Assembly (NCBI RefSeq): GCF_900100385.1
Contig: NZ_FNFC01000001.1
Coordinates: forward strand, 124,001 to 188,000
Direction: 5' to 3'
From: Halovenus aranensis
GTDB taxonomy: Archaea > Halobacteriota > Halobacteria > Halobacteriales > Haloarculaceae
Length of the DNA stretch: 64,000 bases
The position numbers were made by a program, and so were the translations under genes. The number at the start of each line of letters is the position of its first letter. Within the stretch, counting starts at the first letter, position 1. Under the pieces are notes generated by a model. That model searched no databases. It was not told where the DNA came from and saw only the letters and a program-made list of their open reading frames with translations. Positions 42,852 to 50,176 of the stretch are shown one piece after another.

Positions 42852-43511
42852 ATGACCGGAGCCGCGCTGTTACTCGACAACGATGGTGTCTTGCTCGAAC
42901 GAACTGGTGACGACCACGACGCGTTCGAGGCGGCGGTTCGCCGCGCCTTCCGTGACCACGGTGTCGACAACCCCGCGCCGGGCCACGTTCGGAATCTGGT
43001 GTACGATGTCACTGTTCCGTACGTCACTGCGGTCTGCAAACAGTACGGTCTCGACCGTGAGGCGTTCTGGCGGAGCAGAGACGAGGCTTGCTCGGCGGTC
43101 CAGCGCGAGGCAATCCGCAACGGTGAGAAGGGTCTCTACCCCGACGTGGAAGTGCTGGCCGACCTGTCGAGGCAGATGGGTGTCGTCAGTACGAACCAAC
43201 AGCCCACGCTCGCGTTCGCGTTCGACCACCTTCGTGCGCCCGCATTCGACGTAGTTCAGGGTCGCCCAATGACTATCGAGAGCCTGCGGCGTAAGAAACC
43301 AGAACCTCACTACGTCGAGGAGGCGCTCACAGAACTCGACGCCGAGACGGCACTGTATGTCGGCGACTCCGAACACGATATCGTCGCCGCACACAACGCC
43401 GGTATCGAAGCGGCATTTCTCCGACGCGAGCACAACCGGGAGACCGTACTCTCTGCCTCCCCGGAGTACGAACTCGACAGCCTTCGAGAACTGCCGGCAA
43501 TCCTCGTCTGA
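42852..43511 (+). CDS. HAD-superfamily hydrolase
   Basis: A 219-residue phosphatase-like enzyme. The nucleophile motif is 'LLLDNDGVLLER' (DxD within the first 12 residues), motif II is 'VVSTNQQ', the Lys of motif III is in 'RRKKPEPHY' and motif IV is 'YVGDSEHDIVAA'. An alpha-helical C1 cap domain lies between motifs I and II. The substrate is not predictable; phosphoglycolate or haloacid-type activity is possible. It starts 72 nt after the SPFH gene. Confidence 0.87.
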   Translation: MTGAALLLDNDGVLLERTGDDHDAFEAAVRRAFRDHGVDNPAPGHVRNLVYDVTVPYVTAVCKQYGLDREAFWRSRDEACSAVQREAIRNGEKGLYPDVEVLADLSRQMGVVSTNQQPTLAFAFDHLRAPAFDVVQGRPMTIESLRRKKPEPHYVEEALTELDAETALYVGDSEHDIVAAHNAGIEAAFLRREHNRETVLSASPEYELDSLRELPAILV

Positions 43512-43621
43512 TACCGATTAGCACGAGTCGTTCTTGATAAGGACAACTGCTTGTCATCTGCCGTGACGCGGTAGTATCTGCGGCTCAGAACCGAGCAGAG
43601 CCGTAGTATCACGACGAGTGC

Positions 43622-43972
43622 CTACTCGGTGTCAGGTTCGGCTACGTCCATGTGCTCGCGTGCCCACGCGTCGAACTCCGCGAAAACCGACTCCAGTGCC
43701 TCCCCTTTTTCGGTAAGGCTGTAATAAACTGCAATCGGGTCGGCACGCTCGCTTCGCTCTGTCACCAATCCGTAATCGGCGAGTGTATCGAGAGTCTGTG
43801 AGAGGGTCCGCGAGCTCGCACCGGTCGACTCTTTGAGCTCGTTGAACCGCTTTTCACCGTCCTGGAGGTCGTACAGGACGTTGAGCCGCCACTGCGTGCC
43901 GATGACGTTCAGTGATTCTACGGTCGGACAGGCCGCCGGGTTCAACTCGGCGAGGTGGTCGTCCGAGGTCAT
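43622..43972 (-). CDS. HxlR-family transcriptional regulator
   Basis: A 116-residue winged-helix regulator. The N terminus 'ACPTVESLNVIGTQWRLNVLYDL' and the recognition region 'RFNELKESTGASSRTLSQTLDTLADYGLV' are HxlR hallmarks. A Cys at about residue 15 is in the position used for thiol sensing by related HypR/YodB regulators; that role is inferred. ATG 43972 is preferred to the longer frame because the TATA (43996-44004) would place transcription start here. It is divergent from a redox operon with a perfect palindrome between. Confidence 0.88.
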   Translation of the reverse strand: MTSDDHLAELNPAACPTVESLNVIGTQWRLNVLYDLQDGEKRFNELKESTGASSRTLSQTLDTLADYGLVTERSERADPIAVYYSLTEKGEALESVFAEFDAWAREHMDVAEPDTE

Positions 43973-43995
43973 TACTGACAGTAGATTATTCCCGG

Positions 43996-44004
43996 TAAAA
44001 AAAT
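43996..44004 (-). promoter_or_regulatory. TATA box of the hxlR gene
   Basis: On the minus strand it reads ATTTTTTTA, centred 28 nt upstream of the ATG at 43972; probably leaderless. The plus-strand motif CCCGGTAAA overlaps it (43991-43999) and recurs beside the opposite promoter (44068-44076). Confidence 0.5.
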
Positions 44005-44032
44005 CTGTCACGCATTCTCGAAGACACTCCCC

Positions 44033-44050
44033 GGTATACCGCGGTATACC
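44033..44050. promoter_or_regulatory. Perfect 18-bp palindrome between divergent hxlR and DoxX promoters
   Basis: GGTATACCGCGGTATACC is identical on both strands and consists of two palindromic GGTATACC octamers separated by GC. It lies between the TATA boxes of the two promoters and is the best candidate operator for the HxlR-type repressor or activator encoded alongside. Confidence 0.65.
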
Positions 44051-44076
44051 TGCTTAGGTCACGTTCTCCCGGTAAA

Positions 44077-44084
44077 GTATAATT
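44077..44084 (+). promoter_or_regulatory. TATA box of the DoxX-DsbA-GST operon
   Basis: GTATAATT lies within a small inverted repeat (GTAAA at 44072-44076 and TTTAC at 44083-44087). It precedes the DoxX ATG by about 115 nt, leaving a 5' leader of about 90 nt unless translation starts at the GTG at 44100. Confidence 0.5.
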
Positions 44085-44198
44085 TACTTTATTTTTTATG
44101 TGACTGGCACTCGTTGGTGTCACTGTGATGTCTGCAATCGACAGACGAGACAGACTGAGTACTACACGACAACCGCTCTACACGCGGAGGGGGGCCAG

Positions 44199-44618
44199 AT
44201 GACCTTCGACGCTGCGGGGACCGGCGAGGCGCTGTTGGCCGGCCGGGTTGTCTTCGCGTTTGCGATGGGATATCTCGCCGTAGGGAACCTCCGTTCACTC
44301 TCTGGGACTGTCGGTTACGCACGGAGCAAAGGTGTACCCGCGGCGGGGCTGATGGTGCCGGCAACGTCACTGATGTTGTTTGCAGGTGCGGCCGCAATTC
44401 TGACTGGAGCGTACCCGGCACTCGGCGGGTTGGCGGTGGTGGGCTTTCTGGTTGGCGTGACACCAGTGATGCACGACTTCTGGAACCAAGACGGGATGGA
44501 GCGACAGAACGAGCAGACTGCGTTCCTGAAAAACGCCGCACTCGCTGCCGCCGGGCTCGTCTTCTTCGCGCTGTCGGCGACTCCGTGGCCGTACGCGGTC
44601 GGGCTGGGGCTCTGGTAG
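44199..44618 (+). CDS. DoxX-like small membrane protein
   Basis: A 139-residue protein with four predicted helices (about 12-30, 45-65, 68-88 and 112-135), as in the DoxX/DoxD quinone-related family. In mycobacteria a DoxX protein joins a membrane-associated oxidoreductase complex that responds to oxidants. ATG 44199 has an SD-like GGAGG 9 nt upstream. The same frame is open from a GTG at 44100, which would add 33 residues with a CxCxxC cluster; I consider that less likely. It begins a three-gene redox operon. Confidence 0.78.
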   Translation: MTFDAAGTGEALLAGRVVFAFAMGYLAVGNLRSLSGTVGYARSKGVPAAGLMVPATSLMLFAGAAAILTGAYPALGGLAVVGFLVGVTPVMHDFWNQDGMERQNEQTAFLKNAALAAAGLVFFALSATPWPYAVGLGLW

Positions 44619-44621
44619 CCA

Positions 44622-45443
44622 ATGGCGGTCACGCTCACTCAGTTTACTGACCCGTTCTGTACGTGGTGTTGGGGTGCCGAGCCGGTTCTCCGTCGTATTC
44701 AGGAGACGTACGGCGACCACGTCGAGCTTGCGTTTGTTATGGGCGGCCTCGTCGACGACTTCGAGTCGTTTGCCGACCCCGCCAACGGCATCACCGAACC
44801 CGCCGACGTAGCCCCCCACTGGGAGGAAGCCACACAGCGCCACGGAATGCCCGTCGATGCGAGCGTCTGGTACGAGAACCCGCCGCAGTCATCGTATCCC
44901 GCCTGTATCGCTTACGAAGCCGCCGAGTTCCAGGGCACCGCAATTGCTCACCGGTATCTCAGGCGGCTCCGGCAGGCCTTCGCCGCTGAGCAACGGAACA
45001 TCGGCGACCGCGAGGTACTCGTCGAACTGGCAGATGACGTGGGGCTCGACCTCGAACAGTTCCGGGCCGCGCTGTTTGGCGACAGGGCCCGCGCCGCGTT
45101 CGAGGAGGACCGCCGATACATGCACGAGGTCGGTGCGAGGACGTTTCCGACCTACCGAGTCACGACCGGTGACGACGAGGTCCAGCTCCGTGGGTCACAG
45201 CCGTTCGAGCGGCTTTCGGAGGTACTGGAGTCGGCCGCACCAGGCCTCGACCGACAGAGCCCCCGCTCGTTACGGTCCTTCGTCGAGGAGTACGGCCCTG
45301 TTGCGACTCGGGAAGTTGCCGAAGTGTACCAGCTCGACGACGAAGACGCGCGACGCAAACTTACCGACCTGACTGCCGCGGGACATCTCGAAGAGCGCGC
45401 CCGAGGTACTGGCTCTTTCTGGGCTGTGACGGCAAACGACTGA
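44622..45443 (+). CDS. DsbA-like thiol oxidoreductase fused to a winged-helix domain
   Basis: A 273-residue protein with two parts. Residues 1-200 are a DsbA/FrnE-type thioredoxin fold with helical insert, active site C13-T-W-C16 ('DPFCTWCWGAEP') and a cis-Pro region 'ARTFPTYRV'. Residues about 205-270 look like a winged helix ('YGPVATREVAEVYQLDDEDARRKLTDLTAAGHLEER'). No signal peptide, so it is cytosolic. The combination suggests a redox-controlled DNA- or partner-binding function, though the wHTH may act only in protein contacts. 3 nt after DoxX. Confidence 0.82.
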   Translation: MAVTLTQFTDPFCTWCWGAEPVLRRIQETYGDHVELAFVMGGLVDDFESFADPANGITEPADVAPHWEEATQRHGMPVDASVWYENPPQSSYPACIAYEAAEFQGTAIAHRYLRRLRQAFAAEQRNIGDREVLVELADDVGLDLEQFRAALFGDRARAAFEEDRRYMHEVGARTFPTYRVTTGDDEVQLRGSQPFERLSEVLESAAPGLDRQSPRSLRSFVEEYGPVATREVAEVYQLDDEDARRKLTDLTAAGHLEERARGTGSFWAVTAND

Positions 45444-45453
45444 GGACACCCCT

Positions 45454-46410
45454 ATGGGACGACTCATCAACGGTACGTGGCGCACCGACCTGACGAACGA
45501 AGACACGACGGCGATGGACTATCAGGAGACGAACTTCCAGGCGACTGTCGGCACCGGGACACATCCGGCCGACCCAGAGCGATATCACCTCTACATCTCG
45601 CGGGCCTGTCCGTGGGCACATGGAGCCGCGTTGACCCGGAAACTCCTCGGACTGGACCGGGCGATGACGATGGATATCGTCGACCCGCATCGACAGGACG
45701 AGGGGTGGGCGTTCACGCCAGAGAAGGCGGGCTGTACGCCGGATACCGTCACAGGGGCCGACTCTCTTCGGGAGGTCTATACCACGGCGGACCCGGCCTA
45801 CACCGGCCGCGTCTCCGTCCCGGTTCTCTGGGATAAGGAAGCGGAGACGATTGTCAACGAAGAGTCCGACCAGATTATGCGAACCTTCGCCGATGCCTTC
45901 GCAACCGAGAACCGTGTCGACCTCTACCCCGAGAACCGGCGCGACGAGATTGACGAACTCATCGACGAACTGTACAGCTCCCTGAACCGCGGAGTCTATC
46001 GCGCCGGGTTCGCGTCGACACAGGCCGACTACGAGGACGCTGCCGAGACAGTGTTCTCAGCACTCGACCGCTGGGAGGCCGCTCTCGCTGACAGGCGGTT
46101 TCTCCTCGGCGACCTGACGCTTGCGGATTTGCGGCTGTTCCCCACGCTCGTCCGGTTCGACGGCGTCTATCACACTCACTTCAAACTCACCACCCGCCGG
46201 CTGGTCGACTACCCCAATCTCTGGGCCTACACGCGTGACATGTACCAGCTTCCGGGTGTCGCCGACACAGTCAACATGGACCACATCACGGAACACTACT
46301 ACCGGAGCCACGAGGATATCAACCCGACCGGCTTCGTTCCCGTCGAGCCGGACCTCGACTTCGAGGCTCCCCACGACCGAACGACCCTTTCAGGGTCGAG
46401 CCCACTGTGA
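45454..46410 (+). CDS. Glutathionyl-hydroquinone reductase-like protein (Xi-class GST, YqjG/ECM4)
   Basis: A 318-residue protein with thioredoxin-like N-terminal and helical C-terminal domains. The catalytic Cys is C52 in 'SRACPWAHG', as in Xi-class GSTs, which reduce glutathionyl-hydroquinones. 'VPVLWDKEAETIVNEESDQIMR' is the G-site strand and 'YNLWAYTRDMYQLPGV' (approx.) the C-terminal signature. Haloarchaea lack glutathione and use gamma-glutamylcysteine, so the natural thiol partner must differ. Last gene of the HxlR-linked operon. Confidence 0.88.
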   Translation: MGRLINGTWRTDLTNEDTTAMDYQETNFQATVGTGTHPADPERYHLYISRACPWAHGAALTRKLLGLDRAMTMDIVDPHRQDEGWAFTPEKAGCTPDTVTGADSLREVYTTADPAYTGRVSVPVLWDKEAETIVNEESDQIMRTFADAFATENRVDLYPENRRDEIDELIDELYSSLNRGVYRAGFASTQADYEDAAETVFSALDRWEAALADRRFLLGDLTLADLRLFPTLVRFDGVYHTHFKLTTRRLVDYPNLWAYTRDMYQLPGVADTVNMDHITEHYYRSHEDINPTGFVPVEPDLDFEAPHDRTTLSGSSPL

Positions 46411-46502
46411 CTCTCCCCGACAGTCGCCGCCGTCCGCCCGTTGGCCTGTCACGGACGTCGCCTGCCACGCGATGTCGTTGTGATGATATCAGTAAATCTA
46501 GT

Positions 46503-46510
46503 GGTTTATA
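46503..46510 (+). promoter_or_regulatory. TATA box of the UspA gene
   Basis: GTTTATAC lies 39-46 nt upstream of the ATG at 46549, predicting a leader of about 15 nt that contains GGGGGA near the start codon. Confidence 0.5.
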
Positions 46511-46548
46511 CCGACCGGACGAGTGGTCACGAACGATATGGGGGAACT

Positions 46549-47010
46549 ATGACGATTGTGGTGCCGTTCGACGATTCGCCGCTGGCACGGGAGGCACTGC
46601 GGCGCGCGACGGAAATCAAACACCCGACCGAACAGGTCGCTGCAGTCGCGGTCATCCCGAACGAGAACGCGAAGTACGCGGAAAACCGGGGGTGGATTGG
46701 CCCAGACGAGAAGTTCGACCCGGAGACTATCGTCTCGCGACTCTCTGGACAGGTGAACGAACTCGCACCCGACGCGTCGTTCGACTACATCGTCGTCGGC
46801 CGATACGCCACTTCCGGACAGATAGCGAGCAAAATTCGTGGCTACGCGAGAGAGGCCGGTGCACGTATCGTCGTCCTCGGGAGCCAGAACGCGGGTCGAA
46901 TCGTCTCCTCGGTCGGTAGCATCGGACGCGACGTTGCGACCGACAAGGCCTACGACACGTTCATCGTCCGCTCCGAAACAAACAGTTGTGAACGCCTGCA
47001 GGCGGGGTGA
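46549..47010 (+). CDS. UspA-family universal stress protein
   Basis: A 153-residue single-domain UspA. It starts 'MTIVVPFDDSPLAREALRRA' with the conserved acidic residues of the first loop, and ends 'VVLGSQNAGRIVSSVGSIGRDVATD', a divergent version of the ATP-binding G-2x-G-9x-G(S/T) element. It may bind nucleotide. The frame opens upstream, but ATG 46549 follows a TATA and a purine-rich leader. A coiled-coil gene begins 5 nt downstream, probably coexpressed. Confidence 0.85.
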   Translation: MTIVVPFDDSPLAREALRRATEIKHPTEQVAAVAVIPNENAKYAENRGWIGPDEKFDPETIVSRLSGQVNELAPDASFDYIVVGRYATSGQIASKIRGYAREAGARIVVLGSQNAGRIVSSVGSIGRDVATDKAYDTFIVRSETNSCERLQAG

Positions 47011-47014
47011 TACT

Positions 47015-47305
47015 ATGGGAGAATCACCAGACGACGACTCAATCGAGGACCGAGTCGAGTCGATAGAGACCGAAATGAGCGACATCGAGTTCGATAAAAT
47101 CGAAGCACGACTCGACCTTATCGAAACCGAACAGGAACAGCTCCGGGCGGACCTCGATACGGTCTTCGAGTCAGTCCGTGCCCAAGGAGACGAGAGTCCA
47201 CACATCGACTCGATTCAGGAACTACACACCCGCCTGTCCGGTCTCGAAGAGAACGTCTCTGCGCTCCGTCGCTCCCTCGAAGAGATTGTCGACCAGCGAG
47301 AATAA
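47015..47305 (+). CDS. Small acidic coiled-coil protein
   Basis: A 96-residue protein, nearly all heptad repeats ('IEDRVESIETEMSDIEFDKIEARLDLIETEQEQLRADLDTV', shown only in part), strongly acidic, without signal or membrane segment. It is 5 nt downstream of the UspA gene in a probable operon. I recognise no family; it may be a partner or scaffolding factor for the USP. Confidence 0.7.
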   Translation: MGESPDDDSIEDRVESIETEMSDIEFDKIEARLDLIETEQEQLRADLDTVFESVRAQGDESPHIDSIQELHTRLSGLEENVSALRRSLEEIVDQRE

Positions 47306-47397
47306 ACGGCTAGCACCTACATCAGTGCTGTCTAAACGTGTCCGACTCACGATACGGTCGGCAGTACAATCGCTCTGCGTGGTGGGCTCGAAAGAAG

Positions 47398-47472
47398 TAG
47401 CGGGAGGTGGATTTGAACCACCGGTCTGCGGGTTATGAGCCCGCCGGAATCTCCTAGCTATCCCATCCCGCT
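47398..47472 (-). tRNA. Initiator tRNA-Met (CAT anticodon)
   Basis: The minus strand folds as a full tRNA: acceptor AGCGGGA pairs with TCCCGCT, with A1-U72 as in archaeal initiators. The anticodon loop is CTCATAA flanked by three G-C pairs (GCGGG/CCCGC), the T-arm is GGTGG/CCACC with TTCAAAT, and the discriminator is A. No intron and no encoded CCA. The three consecutive G-C pairs in the anticodon stem identify the initiator rather than the elongator. Confidence 0.93.
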
Positions 47473-47549
47473 ACCTGTTTTTAACCGAGGTCCCTGTTTA
47501 AGGATTGCGTTTCGGTTCCCGTCTGTGAGATTGTACCAGAATAGACGAC

Positions 47550-48005
47550 TCAGGATTCGGTATGAACCTGCCAGGTGAACAGACTCTCGAAAACGTAGTT
47601 TACGCTCATTGCGACGGCGATAGCGACGGGGCTTGCGGCGATGAACCACAGGTCCTCTCCAAATACGACCAGTTCGAAGGTAAGTCGCTGTGTTAGCACC
47701 CAGTAGACCGCGAGCTGGACAGAGACGCCGCCGGCACGGACGAGGTGTGACTTCCCGAGGCGTCTGAGAAATGGGACCGTCCCTTGGTCGCCGGCGTCGG
47801 CGAACGTCCAGTGTTCGTTGACCAGAAACATCACGAGAATCGAGGTTTCGATGCCGGCGGCCTTTGCTAGCATCTCTGGTACGCCGAACACGAGGCCGAG
47901 TACCGTCAGCATGGAGTTGTCGCTTATCGCGCCAACGACGCCAACAGAAACGAACTTCCCGAATCTGGCTCGCGACTTGAGCGCGTCGAGTGAGTCCCCG
48001 CTCAT
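47550..48005 (-). CDS. GtrA-family membrane protein
   Basis: A 151-residue membrane protein with four helices (about 17-35, 43-62, 86-106 and 118-140) and the family motifs 'FVSVGVVGA' and 'VNEHWTFADAG' (a VNrxWtF variant). GtrA proteins are thought to translocate polyprenyl-phosphate sugars across the membrane. It overlaps the stop/start with the glycosyltransferase gene upstream (ATGA), which makes the two a probable unit. Confidence 0.88.
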   Translation of the reverse strand: MSGDSLDALKSRARFGKFVSVGVVGAISDNSMLTVLGLVFGVPEMLAKAAGIETSILVMFLVNEHWTFADAGDQGTVPFLRRLGKSHLVRAGGVSVQLAVYWVLTQRLTFELVVFGEDLWFIAASPVAIAVAMSVNYVFESLFTWQVHTES

Positions 48006-48766
48006 TCGTCCTCGACGAGCGCTGTCGGCTGGTCGCGCCGCTGTGCAATCGCGGTATGAAGTGGGTTGTCGCTGACCTGCTTTGCACGGTGGCGCGCCCC
48101 GAACAGCGCCCGGGCGAGCCGAAACGAGTCACGGACCGGGGACACCGTCGAATTCGGCCTGTCGTGCCACTCTATTGGGACTTCCTCGACGCTGAGGCCC
48201 ATCGCTCCGGCCATCGCGATAAGCTCGATATCCCAGGCAAAGCCCGGCTCGTAGAGATGGCCGCGAATCTGTCGCCAGGCCGAGCGGGTGAGCGCCTTCG
48301 CACCACACTGGTAGTCGTGCAGGTCGACCGCGAGCAGCCGCCGCGCCAGCCAGGCGAACGTATCGCCGAGGCGTCGCCGTGCGAACGTCTGGTGGGTCGC
48401 GACGGTCGATTCGGGGTGTCGTCGCGAGCCGACCGCGAGGTCGGCGCTGCCGGTCTGGACCGCCTCGACGACGCGGACGAGTTCCGGTGCTGGCGTTGCA
48501 CCGTCTGCGTCTGCGAACGCGAACACGTCGGTATCCAGCGCCTCGAACCCGGCGGTAATCGCCGCCCCCTTGCCGCGGCGGTACGGGACAGCAGACACCT
48601 CTGCAGGGAGGTCGGCAAGCTGGTCGACTATCTGCTCGCTGGCCGCATCGAGTTCGATACGGACAGTTTCGGGGCCAAGGCCGCCGATGAGAGCGTCAAC
48701 GTAAGTGGAGAGTTGCTCGATGTCGGGCTGATAGGCTGGAATGACAAGCCCGAGGGTGGGTGCCAT
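48002..48766 (-). CDS. Family 2 glycosyltransferase (dolichyl-phosphate sugar synthase-like)
   Basis: A 254-residue GT-A fold enzyme. It begins 'MAPTLGLVIPAYQPD' and has the acidic catalytic motif 'VFAFADADGATPAPEL' (DxD) and 'RRGKGAAITAGFEAL' as in the DPM1/dolichol-phosphate sugar synthases. 'DLHDYQCGAKALTR' is family-like. It probably loads a sugar on the polyprenyl carrier in the cytoplasm before the coupled GtrA protein flips it; this may feed protein or surface glycosylation. ATG 48766 is chosen; the upstream 20 codons overlap the promoter of the divergent gene. Confidence 0.88.
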   Translation of the reverse strand: MAPTLGLVIPAYQPDIEQLSTYVDALIGGLGPETVRIELDAASEQIVDQLADLPAEVSAVPYRRGKGAAITAGFEALDTDVFAFADADGATPAPELVRVVEAVQTGSADLAVGSRRHPESTVATHQTFARRRLGDTFAWLARRLLAVDLHDYQCGAKALTRSAWRQIRGHLYEPGFAWDIELIAMAGAMGLSVEEVPIEWHDRPNSTVSPVRDSFRLARALFGARHRAKQVSDNPLHTAIAQRRDQPTALVEDE

Positions 48767-48856
48767 TGCTCGAAAGAATCCGAGCCGGCGATAAAAACTT
48801 CGTGTTTTCGTCCAGAACCAGCACACCTAATGCCGTCATGGCGCTACTTGGAGTCA

Positions 48857-50176
48857 ATGGATGGGTTCGTGCTCGCGGGGACCGAGTCCGGGGTCGGAAA
48901 GACTGTCGCTACGCTGGTCACGATTCGAGCGCTCGAGTCGGCCGGGCTGACGGTCCAGCCCGCAAAAGCCGGGTCCGATTTCATCGACCCGAGCCATCAC
49001 GCGGCTGTCGCTGGCAGACCTTCGCGGACGCTCGACACGTGGCTCGAAGGCGACGACGGGACGCGTCGGAACTACTCCCGTGGCTCCGGTGATATCTGTG
49101 TCGTCGAAGGTGTCATGGGGCTGTACGACGGCGACCATTCGAGTACGGCAGCCGTCGCGGAAACCCTCGACGTGCCGGTCGTGTTGGTCGTCGACGGCGG
49201 CGGAGGTATGGAGAGTGTCGCCGCCACCGCGTACGGCTTCCAGCAGTACGCCGCCCAGGCTGACCGAGATATCGACGTGGCTGGCGTCATCAGCCAGCAG
49301 ACCCACGGTGGCCGACACGCTGGGGGAATCCGGGACGCACTCCCCGACGGTCTCCGATATTTCGGTCGTATCCCGCCGCTGTCGGACCTCTCTATTCCCG
49401 AGCGCCATCTCGGGCTCCACATGGGCGAAGAGGAACCACTGGACCCCGAGGTACTCGACGAGGCGGCCACACACGTCGACGCGGACGCGCTTGCCGAGAT
49501 TGCCAGCGAACCGCCGACACCCGAGACAGGGGCGTCGACTGCCGACCGGCCGACAGACCCGCCACGGATTGCGGTCGCACGCGATAGCGCCTTCCGGTTT
49601 ATCTACCCGGCTGTCAGGGAACGTCTCGACAGCCGGGCGGAAGTCGTCACGTTCGCGCCAGCAGACGGCGACGACCTGCCAGACTGTGAGGGCGTGTACC
49701 TCCCCGGTGGCTATCCCGAGCTTCACGGCTCCGAACTCGCCGACAGTCCGGCGCTGTCGACACTCGCCGACCGTTCGGCCGAGGGAATCCCGGTGCTCGG
49801 GGAGTGTGGTGGCCTGATGGCGTTATCCGAGACGCTGACGACAGCCGACGGAGACAGCCACGAGATGGCGGGTGTCCTCCCGGCCGCCATCGAGATGCAC
49901 GACCGCTATCAGGCGCTTGACCACGTCGAACTCCGCGCAGAGACTGACACGGTGACCGCGATCGCCGGCGACAGCCGTCGCGGCCACGAGTTCCACTATT
50001 CCAGCGCCAACGTCGACAGCGATGCCACATTCGTCTTCGAGATGAAACGCGGTGACGGCATCGACGGCATCCACGACGGACTAACGGAATACCAGACGCT
50101 GGGAACGTACACGCACGTACACGCAGAAAGCGGCGCGTTCGACGTGTTCCTCGACCGCGCCGAAGGGCAACGCTAG
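48857..50176 (+). CDS. cbiA: Cobyrinate a,c-diamide synthase
   Basis: A 439-residue enzyme amidating cobyrinate at the a and c positions, in cobalamin synthesis. The N-terminal ATPase domain has P-loop 'AGTESGVGKT' (residues about 6-15) and 'PAKAGSDFIDPSHHA'. The C-terminal class I glutaminase-like domain has 'VYLPGGYPELHG' and the nucleophile Cys in 'VLGECGGLMAL'. ATG 48857 ('MDGFVLAGTES') follows a GGAG element; a second ATG at 48830 is in frame with a TATA box at 48789-48797. The open frame far upstream to 47990 is not coding. Confidence 0.92.
   Translation: MDGFVLAGTESGVGKTVATLVTIRALESAGLTVQPAKAGSDFIDPSHHAAVAGRPSRTLDTWLEGDDGTRRNYSRGSGDICVVEGVMGLYDGDHSSTAAVAETLDVPVVLVVDGGGGMESVAATAYGFQQYAAQADRDIDVAGVISQQTHGGRHAGGIRDALPDGLRYFGRIPPLSDLSIPERHLGLHMGEEEPLDPEVLDEAATHVDADALAEIASEPPTPETGASTADRPTDPPRIAVARDSAFRFIYPAVRERLDSRAEVVTFAPADGDDLPDCEGVYLPGGYPELHGSELADSPALSTLADRSAEGIPVLGECGGLMALSETLTTADGDSHEMAGVLPAAIEMHDRYQALDHVELRAETDTVTAIAGDSRRGHEFHYSSANVDSDATFVFEMKRGDGIDGIHDGLTEYQTLGTYTHVHAESGAFDVFLDRAEGQR

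Noticed and set aside
44098-44103. ATG at 44098 as a start for DoxX.
   Set aside because: It is followed directly by TGA in its own frame, so it cannot open a gene.
47990-48856. Upstream extension of the cobyrinate synthase frame (728-residue version).
   Set aside because: The extra sequence is antisense to the glycosyltransferase and GtrA genes and lacks family similarity; the P-loop region begins near 48857.
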